DNA of 64,000 bases, from positions 1-64,000 of the forward strand of contig JACPTQ010000009.1 of NCBI GenBank assembly GCA_016192705.1, written 5' to 3'. The notes under the pieces were generated by a model, which had not been told where the DNA came from, did not search any database, and saw nothing but the letters and a program-made list of their open reading frames with translations. Shown here piece by piece: positions 1 through 8,721 of the stretch. A program made the position numbers and the translations under genes. Every line of letters begins with the position of its first letter. Within the stretch, counting starts at the first letter, position 1. This DNA is from Deltaproteobacteria bacterium. GTDB lineage: Bacteria > Myxococcota > JACPTQ01.

Positions 1-653
1 CAAATGTCGTTCGGTGCGCTCCCCCAGATGCCGACAAGCCAACTCGTGGTTGGACTCGGAACGCCAGACCACGTCGCGCCGTTCCAGTGAAGGATCGTGC
101 CGTTGTTTCCAGTGGCCCAAACGTCGCCCGCGTCGGCGATCCAGAGGCCGCGAAGTTCGTTGCCCTGCGGCAGCGGGTTTTGCCAACACCAAAGGTCGAC
201 CGAGCAAACGCCGCCGGCGTCGGCCGCCGCCCCCGCATCCACTCCCGCATCCGCACCCGCGTCCGCTCCCGCATCCACACCCGCACCCGCGTCCGGTCCC
301 GCATCCGCACCCGCGTCCGCTCCCGCGTCTTCCGCATCCGCTCCCGCATCTTCCGCACCCGCATCCGCACCCGCATCCGCTCCCGCATCCGCACCCGCAC
401 CCGCATCCGCTCCCGCGTCCTCACCCGCACCCGCATCCGCTCCCGCGTCCTCACCCGCGTCTCCTTGAATTGCATCACAGCTCGTCGCGACGACACACAC
501 CGACGCGCAACATTTCTCGTTTCGAAAACAATCCAGGTCGCTCCGGCACGGACCCCCGGCGCCCGGCATCGCCCGACAAGCCGCCGCGACGACCGCGACC
601 AGCACCACGCACGCTCTGAAACATCGCTCAGAATCGAAAAGCAACCGACACAC
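1..653 (-). CDS. Repeat lipoprotein with Asp-Ala-Gly linker, 3' end outside window
   Basis: I translated the minus strand directly, because this frame is open from about 653 to the window edge. The N-terminus (GTG at 653 or TTG at 644; no in-frame ATG) gives a hydrophobic segment ending in a lipobox-like VVAAAC. A short Cys-rich stretch (CRSDLDCFRNEKCC) and a long D-A-G-rich linker follow. The linker is followed by a Trp-rich region with GTILHWNG, ATWSGV and GIWGSAPND. Such motifs are typical of the beta-propeller-like repeats of myxobacterial outer-surface lipoproteins. The start overlaps the end of the upstream TPR-PEGA gene. The role is unknown; an exported, surface-anchored protein is inferred. 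The exact start is uncertain. Confidence 0.7.
   Translation of the reverse strand, partial: MCRLLFDSERCFRACVVLVAVVAAACRAMPGAGGPCRSDLDCFRNEKCCASVCVVATSCDAIQGDAGEDAGADAGAGEDAGADAGAGADAGADAGADAGAEDAGADAEDAGADAGADAGPDAGAGVDAGADAGADAGVDAGAAADAGGVCSVDLWCWQNPLPQGNELRGLWIADAGDVWATGNNGTILHWNGATWSGVPSPTTSWLVGIWGSAPNDI
233..468. repeat. Hexamer-based tandem low-complexity tract coding for Asp-Ala-Gly linker
   Basis: Imperfect tandem repetition of GCATCC, GCACCC, GCGTCC and GCTCCC units on the plus strand. On the minus strand it reads as alternating D-A-G and G-A-D-A-G. It is the linker of the overlapping lipoprotein. It also generates spurious plus-strand frames rich in Pro-His-Arg or Ala-Pro-Ser. Such tracts tend to vary in length by slippage. 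Confidence 0.85.
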
Positions 654-1614
654 CCGTTCCGCCACGCGGCGCAAACCGACCCTGCTTGTCTCTCAACACC
701 TGCTCTCGGTGAACCAAGAAGAGAATGCCCGAGCTCGCGAGAAGACCGCCCCCCGCAGCCATCAGCACGACCCCCGCGTTCAGGCTCGAATTGAAGCTGC
801 TCTTCTCGCGCTCATATTCAGCCGCAAGCATCGAAGACTTTTCAGGCGCTGCGGGCGCCCAGTACAAAACCGCCCCAACGACCGCGGATAGCGCCCCAAC
901 GCCAAGCGCAACAATGGCCAAGGTTCGCGTCGCCTTTCGCGACTTGACCACCGGGACGCTTCGACGCGCCTCTGGAGGGATGACACGCTTTGCGTTTCGC
1001 TCGAGCGTGCCGTCGATCCTCTTCTCCTCGCCCGAAACCGAGGGGAACGCAACGCGTGGCTTGAGCTTCACGACGACTTTGAGGAGGCGGCCGACGTGAA
1101 CAATGACGTTGTCGAGTTCGCCAACAAAGCGTCCATCGTCTGTCGCGACGCGCAACCGGCGCTTCCCGATTTTCACCGTCACAACCGTCGGCAAATGGCC
1201 CTGCTCGATCCCATCGATGAAAAGTCGCGCAGCCGGTTGGTCCGCGGTCACCGAGAGCCGTCCATCGAGACGGTCTCGCACGCCCCGAAAAAGCGCGACG
1301 GCCTTCGGCGTGTCCTCGTTTGGATCCACGTCGATGAGCGGGTCCGCTGTCAACGCCTGCACAAACGCCGCTTCCGCCTCGGCAATCTGCCTGCGCTCGA
1401 TCTCCGCAAGTCCAAGCATCTTAAACGCCACGGCCCGTCTTGCCGCTCCGCCGAGCTTCGGCGCAGCCCGCCGAAGGATATCGGCCGCCTTCTCCCAATT
1501 GCCGCGCGTAAACTCCTGCTCCGCGCGCTTCATCTCGTCGGCGTCGTCACCGGCACTGGCCTCAACCGCGCTGAGCACCGCAAGCAACCCTATTGCAAGC
1601 GCACCGACTCTCAT
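628..1614 (-). CDS. TPR-PEGA envelope protein with two membrane segments
   Basis: 328 aa. An N-terminal signal peptide (MRVGALAIGLLAVLSAVEASA) is followed by a TPR-like helical region (about 25-110). A PEGA-type beta domain follows (about 118-185; it contains LFIDGIEQG). Two hydrophobic segments lie near the C-terminus (about 230-255 and 280-300), and the protein ends in VSVAFRF. The start overlaps the stop of the upstream kinase by 4 bases (ATGA), so the two are almost certainly translated together. PEGA domains are linked to surface-layer or envelope proteins in other bacteria. The same kinase plus TPR-PEGA arrangement recurs at 21.4-24.6 kb, which suggests the kinase acts on or through this protein. 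Its function is otherwise unknown. Confidence 0.8.
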   Translation of the reverse strand: MRVGALAIGLLAVLSAVEASAGDDADEMKRAEQEFTRGNWEKAADILRRAAPKLGGAARRAVAFKMLGLAEIERRQIAEAEAAFVQALTADPLIDVDPNEDTPKAVALFRGVRDRLDGRLSVTADQPAARLFIDGIEQGHLPTVVTVKIGKRRLRVATDDGRFVGELDNVIVHVGRLLKVVVKLKPRVAFPSVSGEEKRIDGTLERNAKRVIPPEARRSVPVVKSRKATRTLAIVALGVGALSAVVGAVLYWAPAAPEKSSMLAAEYEREKSSFNSSLNAGVVLMAAGGGLLASSGILFLVHREQVLRDKQGRFAPRGGTGVSVAFRF

Positions 1615-3458
1615 GGCGTACGTTCAAGGTGAACCGTAACTTCGGCGCTCTTCCCGGCCAACGTTACTTTTCGACCCGCTGTCTCGTACCCCTCTTTGTC
1701 GACGCGAATCGTGTGCGTGCCGTCGGACGGCTTGAACCGCGCGACGCGCGACGTTTGCGTTTCCCGGCCGTTCAGCGAAATCGAAGCCCAGCACGCCTTT
1801 CCGGTGTCACGACAGATCACAATCACGCGAAGCTCAGCCGCCGTCGTCGCACGCAGAGCTTCAACACGCGGTGGCGGTTGGGGAACCGCGTCGAGTCGCG
1901 TACCCGAATTCCCGAACTCATCGCGATGCTCCGATTTCGCAGCCGCCCGTCTCGCGGCAGTTGTCGCTGGAACGCTGGGGCGCAACGACGATGTTGAGGC
2001 TCCGAGGCGGACCGCCCGCGCGCTCGCCTTTTTCTCACTCCGTTTGACGCGCTCACGTAAGCGTGGGTCCGACGCGGCCTTTACGACCGTGCGCATAATC
2101 GAATCCACGCGTGGCGGCTCGACCACCCGCGGATGAGCTCCCTCACGGGTTTGCGGCGCATCGGGTATTCCCGCCCGCGTCGCATCCGCGCTCTCGACAA
2201 TCGGCCGCTCCACGCGAGGTGTTGGCAACGGGACGACGTCGCTCGAAGTCTCGACCGCAGAACCGACTCTCCCGTCTTCGGTCCCACGACCGGTCACAAA
2301 CAACGAAACCGTGACACCCAGCGCCAGAATCCCCGCCGCGATCGCCACCCAAGCGCCCGGCCGCAGCCTCGTCGTCTTTGTCCGGATCGCCGTCGTCTCA
2401 AACGCCGTTGGCGTCCCAGCGTTCCGTGTCGCCGGCCGCGACACCGACTTCTTGACCTGCAAGGGCTCGCCCCTTGCCGCGCTCTGTACTTCAGTCCTCG
2501 TGTCACCAACCAGCGCGACACGCATTTCGCGCGCGCTCTGAAACCGCTCGCTCGGTCGCTTCATCGTTGCGCGTAACATAACGTCCCGCAAATTATCCGG
2601 GACCGTCTTCTCGATCTCTTTCGGCAAGGGAGGCAGGTTCTCGTAAAGATGCCTCATCAGAACTTCCTGCGAATCGTCGTCGGCGAACGGTGGAACGCCG
2701 ACCAGCAGCTCGTAAAGCATGATGCCAGCGGAGTAAATGTCGCTCCGCGCATCCGCGCGCCCCCCGGCCGCCTGCTCTGGCGCCACATAAAACGGCGTTC
2801 CCACGACGAGCCCAACTCCGGTTGCCGTCACAGCCGGGCCGCTCGTCGGCTCGCGAAGCACTTTCGCAATTCCAAAGTCGAGCAACTTCACCAAACTGCC
2901 GCCGTCGTCCGTTTCCATCAGCATCACGTTCGACGGCTTCAAATCGCGGTGAATGATCCCCTTCGCATGCGCGTGGTCGAGCGCCTTGAGAATCTGCGCC
3001 AGAATCGAGACCGCGCTCGCCGGCGGAATCGGTTTTCCGAGCGCAAGGCGATCCGCGAGGAGGAGCCCCCGCACGAGCTCCATCGCGAGAAAAAGGTCCC
3101 CCGACTCGGTCTCGCCAAAATCGATCAGCGTCACGATGTTCGGGTGCGAAAGGCTCGCGACGATCTCCGCTTCCTGCCGAAACCGCCGCACGATGTTCGG
3201 TATCCGAGACACATCCGTCCCGATGATTTTCAGCGCGACGGACCGATTGACGCTGAGTTGCGTCGCCTCGTAAACGACGCCCATTCCACCCGCCCCAACC
3301 TCCTTCACGATCTTGAAACGTCCCGCGACCACCGTCCCGGCGGAATAACGCTCCGCGATCACTTCATGCGCCGTCGGCCCAGGTTGTACGCCCTCTCCCA
3401 ACTTGCCTCCGTGCGAGTCCGTTAGGCGCGGCTCAAGCTGCCGCGACCAACGCCACAA
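1611..3458 (-). CDS. Serine/threonine protein kinase with C-terminal PEGA domain
   Basis: 615 aa. The Hanks-type kinase domain covers about 47-310. It has the glycine loop VGAGGMGVVYEA, the catalytic HRDLKPSNVM, DFGIAK and the APE-region VAPEQA, all intact. A single membrane helix lies near 372-395 (WVAIAAGILALGVTVSLFV), followed by a Pro/Arg-rich linker and a PEGA-like domain at about 540-615 ending in VTVHLERTP. Topology: cytoplasmic kinase, with linker and PEGA domain outside the inner membrane. The first 40 residues are not part of the domain, so the true start could lie a little downstream. It forms an overlapping pair with the downstream TPR-PEGA gene. Confidence 0.92.
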   Translation of the reverse strand: MWRWSRQLEPRLTDSHGGKLGEGVQPGPTAHEVIAERYSAGTVVAGRFKIVKEVGAGGMGVVYEATQLSVNRSVALKIIGTDVSRIPNIVRRFRQEAEIVASLSHPNIVTLIDFGETESGDLFLAMELVRGLLLADRLALGKPIPPASAVSILAQILKALDHAHAKGIIHRDLKPSNVMLMETDDGGSLVKLLDFGIAKVLREPTSGPAVTATGVGLVVGTPFYVAPEQAAGGRADARSDIYSAGIMLYELLVGVPPFADDDSQEVLMRHLYENLPPLPKEIEKTVPDNLRDVMLRATMKRPSERFQSAREMRVALVGDTRTEVQSAARGEPLQVKKSVSRPATRNAGTPTAFETTAIRTKTTRLRPGAWVAIAAGILALGVTVSLFVTGRGTEDGRVGSAVETSSDVVPLPTPRVERPIVESADATRAGIPDAPQTREGAHPRVVEPPRVDSIMRTVVKAASDPRLRERVKRSEKKASARAVRLGASTSSLRPSVPATTAARRAAAKSEHRDEFGNSGTRLDAVPQPPPRVEALRATTAAELRVIVICRDTGKACWASISLNGRETQTSRVARFKPSDGTHTIRVDKEGYETAGRKVTLAGKSAEVTVHLERTP

Positions 3459-3499
3459 GTGTAGCGCATGGGCGGAATTCTCTTCAATGAAGGCGGTGT

Positions 3500-4894
3500 T
3501 TACTCGTGGTAAGTGACGCCGATTTCAACCGACGCGGCCACCGGGGACAGGACAACGGCGGCCAGGCGATCGAAGACGTCAGCGCCGAATTCCGACGCAA
3601 GAGCCCGCGCGGTCGCGTCGCCCATCGTGCGGGCGAGCGTCAAACCAAGCGCTTCGAAAGGCGAGGAATCAACATCACAAGCGACAACGACGCTCGCAGA
3701 TTTCATCGTCCCGGACGCGTGAACTTCCGCGCTCTCCTCGCGAAGCCGTAGCCCAATCGACGCGCCGCCGTCCGCGTCCAGGCGCGAGGTCGCTTCACCC
3801 GCAAACGTCGCGTGCGCGTCGAAACCATCTCCCGCACGCCATCGCAGCCGCGCGTTCTCGATCGCCGCCGCATGAAACGGCCCGTTGCGGTCCTCGGCAC
3901 AGCTGAGAAGCCATGCCGGCGGCAACGCACCCTGGACCACGAACGCTTGCACACTCACGTCGGACGTCGACATCCCAGCAACGCGGTGGTGCACGGGCCC
4001 CGATGGACCCGCAACGCGCAATCGCCATGGTTCAATGAGGGATGAGAACTGAAGCGCCGGCACGAGCATTCGGAACGCCGGCGAGAGGGGTGCGAGGGCG
4101 CTTCGCGCGGCTTCGACGGAAATCTCGCGAGCCACCGCAACCGACCGAATCATGGCGTCGCCCATGGTCGTTGAGAAGTTCTCGCGCAGGGAACCATAAA
4201 GCACGCCGCGAACGGGCGCAAAGAGTGTGTCGAACACGGCGCACGGCGACTGCAAAGCGCGCGCGTGTGCATCGACCATCTTATTGTGTGAATCGACCCA
4301 GAAGAGGCGCGGAAAAATGTCGGCCACGAAAAAAGCAAGCGCAAGTCCAGGAACTCGAGCAGCTCCGGCGCCGCCTGCGAGCACCTCGGGAAGGAGCGCT
4401 CGGCAGAATCGCGCGCCAAATGTATCCCCGACGCGAACATACGCAAAAACGAAATCAGACAACGTCACGCGGACGCCCGTCCGAACAAACGCGTCGATCT
4501 CAGCGCCCCAACGCCAAGCCCCAGCCGCGACCTCGCGCGCGAAGGCGCGAACGGCGCTTCGCGAAAAAACAAACGGCGACGGACTTCCGGCGAGCGCCTG
4601 CACCGGCGTCTCGCCATCGTCCTCAAGGACCGTGATTCCGGCGCGCGCGAGCGCCTCGATGACGGCGTCTTCATCGCCAACCGATGATGGTCGCCTGAGC
4701 GCCGCGGCCAAACGATCGACGGCGCCTGGGTCATCAACGGGCGCCGGTCTCGCGGGCTGGATCCGCGTCGGCGCTGGCCCCGCATCCGCACCCGCGCCCG
4801 TCTCCGCACCCGCTCCGACCTTTCCGCACGACGCGAGCGCGCACGCCGCAAACGTCGCGACGACCAGCATCCACGCTTGTTTTCGGGTTGTCAT
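3500..4894 (-). CDS. Hypothetical lipoprotein
   Basis: 464 aa from the ATG at 4894. I chose this start because it gives a good lipoprotein signal (MTTRKQAWMLVVATFAACALASC, lipobox ALASC). A longer frame reaches 5014 but adds an Arg/Cys-rich stretch with no protein character. A short G-A-D-A-G linker follows the Cys. The rest is a mixed helical and beta body of about 420 residues that I do not recognise; the second half has strand-like repeats (for example LRWRAGDGFDAHATF, SAEVHASGTMKSASVVV). It lies just upstream of the kinase on the same strand, with a 41-base gap, and may be co-transcribed. Function unknown; an outer-membrane or periplasmic location is inferred. Confidence 0.7.
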   Translation of the reverse strand: MTTRKQAWMLVVATFAACALASCGKVGAGAETGAGADAGPAPTRIQPARPAPVDDPGAVDRLAAALRRPSSVGDEDAVIEALARAGITVLEDDGETPVQALAGSPSPFVFSRSAVRAFAREVAAGAWRWGAEIDAFVRTGVRVTLSDFVFAYVRVGDTFGARFCRALLPEVLAGGAGAARVPGLALAFFVADIFPRLFWVDSHNKMVDAHARALQSPCAVFDTLFAPVRGVLYGSLRENFSTTMGDAMIRSVAVAREISVEAARSALAPLSPAFRMLVPALQFSSLIEPWRLRVAGPSGPVHHRVAGMSTSDVSVQAFVVQGALPPAWLLSCAEDRNGPFHAAAIENARLRWRAGDGFDAHATFAGEATSRLDADGGASIGLRLREESAEVHASGTMKSASVVVACDVDSSPFEALGLTLARTMGDATARALASEFGADVFDRLAAVVLSPVAASVEIGVTYHE

Positions 4895-5222
4895 GTCGCA
4901 GGCGGTCTCCACCAACCCCGTTACAAAGCACATTCCGCGCCGACAGACACGACACGACGCACGCGGGTCGCGGGAGGCCCGCGTAGGCGCGCGTCCGCAG
5001 GGTCTGAGGTGCACTGGTAATTATGTGCGCACGCCCGTCGCCCGGCCTCCGTTGATATTAAACAACTTTTGTTTTCATGTCAGACTCGAGGACGTCCGCG
5101 CGCCGAAGCAGACTCCCGACGACCCGCAGCGATATCGGGGCGGTCGGCAGTTCAGATTCACTTCGGGAGGGGTCATATGTCCCCATTCTCCTTGGCGCAG
5201 TGGACGGTGTAGTCTCGTCCCG
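4895..5222. other. Intergenic region between divergent lipoprotein and ribD genes
   Basis: 328 bases with no convincing gene. An AT-rich island at about 5051-5080 (TTGATATTAAACAACTTTTG) stands out from the GC-rich surroundings. It is the likely site of promoter(s) for the lipoprotein and/or the riboflavin operon, but no well-spaced -35/-10 pair could be settled. I looked for the conserved core of an FMN riboswitch ahead of ribD and did not see one. Confidence 0.5.
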
Positions 5223-6428
5223 ATGGGTCGGTCCGAATCGCGCCTCAAAATCGCCTTCACCGCTCAAGATGCGGCGAGGATGCGCGACGCGCTCGCCCTC
5301 GCTGGGCTGGGGCACCGCAAGACAGCGCCGAACCCCGTCGTTGGCGCCGTCATCGTTAAGGCCGGTCGCATCGTTGGAACCGGCTGGCATCGCCGAGCCG
5401 GCACCGCGCACGCCGAAGTCCACGCCATCGCCGCTGCGCGCGGGCGCACCCGAGGCGCCACGCTCTACACGACGCTCGAGCCGTGCGACCATGTCGGCCG
5501 CACCGCGAAATGCACCGACGCCATCCTTCACGCCGGCATCACGCGCGTGGTCGTCGCAACGCGCGATCCCTCGCCCCGCGTCAACGGCGCCGGCATCCGT
5601 CGCCTGCGGCGCGAAGGGGTTCGCGTCGACGTCGGGCTTCTCGAGGCTGAGGCGCGCGCACAGAACAGCGCCTACGAATTCGCATGCACGCGGGGGCGCC
5701 CCCTCGTCACGCTCAAAGTCGCGCTGACGCTTGACGGAAAAATCGCAACGGAAACGGGCGATTCCAAGTGGGTCACCAGCGAAGCCGCGCGTCGGCGGGC
5801 CCGGGCCCTTCGTGCCGAAAACGACGCGGTGTTGGTTGGCGTCGAAACCATCTTGGCCGACGACCCGCGTCTCACCGCGCGCTTTCCGGGTGCCCGCGAG
5901 CCGCTTCGCGTCGTTCTCGACTCGCGCCTGCGCACCCCCCCCGACGCTGCGCTTTTTCACGATGTTCGTCGCGCGAGCGTTCTCATCGCGACCGCAGAAA
6001 ACGATACCGACACGCGCGCGGAAATCCGCGCCCGCTTAGAGTCCCGCGGCGCAGAGATCGTCGAGGCGCCAGCCGACGCGCACGGCATTCGCATCGATGC
6101 ACTCCTCGCCGAACTTCAACGGCGCGGCGTCCAATCGCTTCTCGTCGAGGGCGGCGCCAGAGTTCACGGGTCGTTCATTCGCGAGTGCGTCGCCGATCGC
6201 CTCGTCGCATTCGTCGCACCGAAGCTCCTCGGCGATGCGCGCGCGAAGTCGTTCTTTCACCGTGGCCGTGCGGCATCGATGGCCGACGCGATTCACGTCG
6301 AGGCGACCAACTTCGAGCTCGTCGGTGGCGACATCATGCTCACGGGGCGGTTTGCGTTTGGGGGGAGGAGGAAAAAGACGAGGACGAGTACGAAGACGAC
6401 GACGAGCACGAGGAAGAGGAAGAGGTAA
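5223..6428 (+). CDS. ribD: Bifunctional riboflavin deaminase/reductase RibD
   Basis: 401 aa. It carries out the second and third steps of riboflavin synthesis: deamination of the diaminopyrimidinone, then NADPH-dependent reduction of the ribosyl side chain. The deaminase domain (about 12-150) has the zinc motif HAEVHAI and the pair TTLEPCDHVGRTAKC. The reductase domain (about 155-380) has TLKVALTLDGKIA, SKWVTSEAAR and LLVEGGARVHGSF. The open frame extends upstream to 4227, but RibD similarity begins after the ATG at 5223. The last 20 or so residues are an unusual Lys/Arg/Thr-rich tail (GRRKKTRTSTKTTTSTRKRK) encoded by a purine-rich tract at about 6361-6428. First gene of the riboflavin operon; ribE follows after 3 bases. 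Confidence 0.95.
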   Translation: MGRSESRLKIAFTAQDAARMRDALALAGLGHRKTAPNPVVGAVIVKAGRIVGTGWHRRAGTAHAEVHAIAAARGRTRGATLYTTLEPCDHVGRTAKCTDAILHAGITRVVVATRDPSPRVNGAGIRRLRREGVRVDVGLLEAEARAQNSAYEFACTRGRPLVTLKVALTLDGKIATETGDSKWVTSEAARRRARALRAENDAVLVGVETILADDPRLTARFPGAREPLRVVLDSRLRTPPDAALFHDVRRASVLIATAENDTDTRAEIRARLESRGAEIVEAPADAHGIRIDALLAELQRRGVQSLLVEGGARVHGSFIRECVADRLVAFVAPKLLGDARAKSFFHRGRAASMADAIHVEATNFELVGGDIMLTGRFAFGGRRKKTRTSTKTTTSTRKRKR

Positions 6429-6431
6429 GAG

Positions 6432-7058
6432 ATGTTCACGGGAATCGTTGAAGGCAGAGGGCGAGTGCGCGCGATGGCGCGACGCGGAACATCGGCGCGG
6501 CTCGACATCGAACCAGAAAAGCTGCGCGCGGCCGACCTCACGATGGGGGAGAGCATCGCGATCGATGGGTGCTGCTTGACCGTCGTCTCGATCGCGGGAA
6601 AGGCGTTCGCGCTCGACGTGAGTCACGAGACGCTTGAACGCACAACGCTTGGCCAGCTTCGCGCGGGCCACGTCGTCAACCTCGAACGCGCGCTCCGCGT
6701 CGGCTCCGCGCTGGGTGGCCACTTCGTCCTCGGCCACATCGACGGCGTCGGCGAAATCACGTCGATCGACCGTCACGGCGACGCCTGGGATGTCACTTTT
6801 CGCGCGCCGCGCGAAGTCGCGGAGTTCCTTATTCCAAAAGGAAGTGTTGCGATCGACGGCATCAGCTTAACGGTCAATCGCTGTACGGACACGGATTTCA
6901 GTGTTACACTCATTTCTCACACGCGCGCCGTTACGACGCTTGGAGCGGTCAAGAGCGTCGGCGCAACGGTGAATCTCGAGGCGGATGTCCTCGGGAAATA
7001 TGTGAAGCGGCTCCTCGGTGGACGCGAAGGAGCGCGAAACGACTGGGGATTTGTATGA
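6432..7058 (+). CDS. ribE: Riboflavin synthase, alpha subunit
   Basis: 208 aa, the usual length. It dismutates two 6,7-dimethyl-8-ribityllumazine molecules to riboflavin. It begins [12 protein letters not shown], and the two homologous lumazine-binding halves are visible. The first has [13 protein letters not shown] and [14 protein letters not shown]. The second has [18 protein letters not shown] and FSVTLISHT. The start lies 3 bases after the ribD stop; the stop overlaps the next gene by 4 bases (ATGA). Confidence 0.96.
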   Translation: MFTGIVEGRGRVRAMARRGTSARLDIEPEKLRAADLTMGESIAIDGCCLTVVSIAGKAFALDVSHETLERTTLGQLRAGHVVNLERALRVGSALGGHFVLGHIDGVGEITSIDRHGDAWDVTFRAPREVAEFLIPKGSVAIDGISLTVNRCTDTDFSVTLISHTRAVTTLGAVKSVGATVNLEADVLGKYVKRLLGGREGARNDWGFV

Positions 7059-8242
7059 GCGACGCCGAGACGGTCATTTCACGCATGCGGTCGGCGCTTG
7101 ATGAGATCCGTGCGGGGCGCGTCGTCATCCTCGTCGACGACGAAGACCGCGAAAACGAGGGCGACCTCTGCATGGCCGCCGAGCGCATCACGCCCGATGC
7201 CATCAACTTCATGGCGACGCATGGGCGCGGGCTCATCTGCCTCACGCTGACCGAAGAAAAAGTTCGCGCGCTCGATCTGCCGATGATGGTTCGCGAAAAC
7301 ACATCGACCTTGGGCACAGCGTTCACCGTGTCGATCGAGGCACGCCGCGGCGTAACAACGGGAATCAGCGCGGCCGACCGCGCGGTGACGATTCTCGCGG
7401 CCGTCGCCGACGACGCACGCCCCGAAGACCTCGTGCGCCCGGGTCATGTCTTTCCACTCAAGGCGCGAAATGGCGGTGTCCTCGTTCGCACGGGGCAAAC
7501 CGAAGGCTCCGTCGATCTCGCGCGCCTTGCGGGCCTCAGGCCGGCTGGGGTGATTTGCGAAATCATGCGCGAGGACGGCCAGATGGCGCGCCGCGAGGAC
7601 CTCGAAAAGTTCGCGAAAGACCACGGCCTCATGATCTTGTCGATCGCGGACATCATCCAATACCGGCTCGAACGCGAGTCGCTCGTCGAACGCATCTCGG
7701 AGGCTGAACTGCCGACGGCGCTCGCCGGCACGTTCAAGGCGCAGGTCTTTTCGAACCTCGTCGACTCACGCGTCCACTTGGCGCTGACGAAGGGAACCAT
7801 CGAGCGCGACCGCCCGATCCTCGTGCGCGCGCACACGGCGTGCATCACGGGCGACGTTTTTGGGTCGCGACGCTGCGCGTGCGAAGCACAGTTGCGCGCG
7901 GCGATGCGGAAAATCGAAGCCGATGGGAACGGCGTTATTTTGTACCTCGGGATGGAGCCGTCGCGCGCGGCGCTGCTTCGGGAATTCGACACGCACTCGG
8001 CACATCGCGATTTTGTGCCGTCGGAAGGGGGACGCCTCGCGGCGCTCCGTGAATTCGGCATTGGCGCGCAAATCCTGAAGGCCCTCGGCGTCGGGAAGAT
8101 GCGCCTCATGACCAACAGCCACGCGCGAGTGGTTGGAATCGACGGGTACGGCCTCGAAATCGTTGAGCGTGTGCCATTTGAGTCGGCAACGCTCGCGCCC
8201 GTGCCGATCGAAGCCGCGAAAGCCGAAAGGAAAAAGCCGTGA
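7055..8242 (+). CDS. ribB: DHBP synthase fused to a degenerate GTP cyclohydrolase II domain
   Basis: 395 aa. The N-terminal half (1-200) is a 3,4-dihydroxy-2-butanone-4-phosphate synthase: [43 protein letters not shown]. The usual GHTE reads GQTE here. The C-terminal half (about 205-378) is homologous to GTP cyclohydrolase II and keeps the zinc cysteines C263, C274 and C276 ([12 protein letters not shown]). However, the catalytic RQEGRGIGL segment is replaced by [10 protein letters not shown] (299-308). The Tyr-containing AYALQD segment is absent. The Asp of the usual ADxRD motif is Ala ([14 protein letters not shown]), although its Arg remains. I infer an active RibB and a RibA half without normal activity, like the RibBX proteins described in Proteobacteria. 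Confidence 0.88.
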   Translation: MSDAETVISRMRSALDEIRAGRVVILVDDEDRENEGDLCMAAERITPDAINFMATHGRGLICLTLTEEKVRALDLPMMVRENTSTLGTAFTVSIEARRGVTTGISAADRAVTILAAVADDARPEDLVRPGHVFPLKARNGGVLVRTGQTEGSVDLARLAGLRPAGVICEIMREDGQMARREDLEKFAKDHGLMILSIADIIQYRLERESLVERISEAELPTALAGTFKAQVFSNLVDSRVHLALTKGTIERDRPILVRAHTACITGDVFGSRRCACEAQLRAAMRKIEADGNGVILYLGMEPSRAALLREFDTHSAHRDFVPSEGGRLAALREFGIGAQILKALGVGKMRLMTNSHARVVGIDGYGLEIVERVPFESATLAPVPIEAAKAERKKP

Positions 8243-8709
8243 GCCGCACATACGAGGGAAAGCTGACCGCCGCGGGAATTGATTTTGGGATCGCGATCTC
8301 GCGCACAAATTCGCTTGTCACGGAGCGCCTGTTGAGCGCCGCGCTTGATGTTCTCAAGCGTCACGGCGCCGATGACGCGCGCCTCCGGATTGCGTGGGTC
8401 CCGGGCGCGTTCGAGCTGCCTCTCGTTGTGAAGAGATTCGCGGAGTCGCAGAAGGTGCGGGCCGTGATCGCGCTCGGATGCGTCGTGCGCGGCGGAACAC
8501 CGCACTTCGATTTCATTGCGGGCGAAGTTACGCGCGGGTGCGGCGACGTTCAACGCACAACGGGAGTTCCCGTCGCGTTCGGCGTTCTCACGACCGACAC
8601 ACTCGACCAAGCGCTCGATCGGGCGGGCGGCAAGCACGGCAACAAAGGCGCAGATGCGGCGCTCGCGGCGATCGAAATGGTTAATCTGCTCGCGGAGCTC
8701 AAGGAATAA
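8239..8709 (+). CDS. ribH: 6,7-dimethyl-8-ribityllumazine synthase
   Basis: 156 aa with a GTG start overlapping the previous stop (GTGA). It condenses the RibB product with the RibD product to give lumazine, the substrate of RibE. Diagnostic motifs are ISRTNSLVTERLL, VPGAFELPLVVKR, GCVVRGGTPHFDFI (with the catalytic His), VPVAFGVLTTDTLDQA and NKGADAALAAIEM. The length and motif order match the family. A 12-base gap separates it from nusB. Confidence 0.96.
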   Translation: MSRTYEGKLTAAGIDFGIAISRTNSLVTERLLSAALDVLKRHGADDARLRIAWVPGAFELPLVVKRFAESQKVRAVIALGCVVRGGTPHFDFIAGEVTRGCGDVQRTTGVPVAFGVLTTDTLDQALDRAGGKHGNKGADAALAAIEMVNLLAELKE

Positions 8710-8721
8710 GGCAAGACGACA

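Noticed and set aside
233-468. CRISPR-like array
   Set aside because: Units are 6-12 bases without unique spacers; this is a coding low-complexity repeat.
14-794. Three overlapping plus-strand frames rich in Pro-His, Arg-Ile-Arg or Ala-Pro-Ser
   Set aside because: They are readings of the hexamer repeat; the minus strand encodes a coherent lipoprotein with signal peptide and repeats.
4227-5222. N-terminal extension of the ribD frame
   Set aside because: It overlaps the oppositely oriented lipoprotein gene and has no relation to RibD; the ATG at 5223 is used.
4895-5222. FMN riboswitch ahead of ribD
   Set aside because: The conserved RFN core and its paired arms could not be found on the plus strand.
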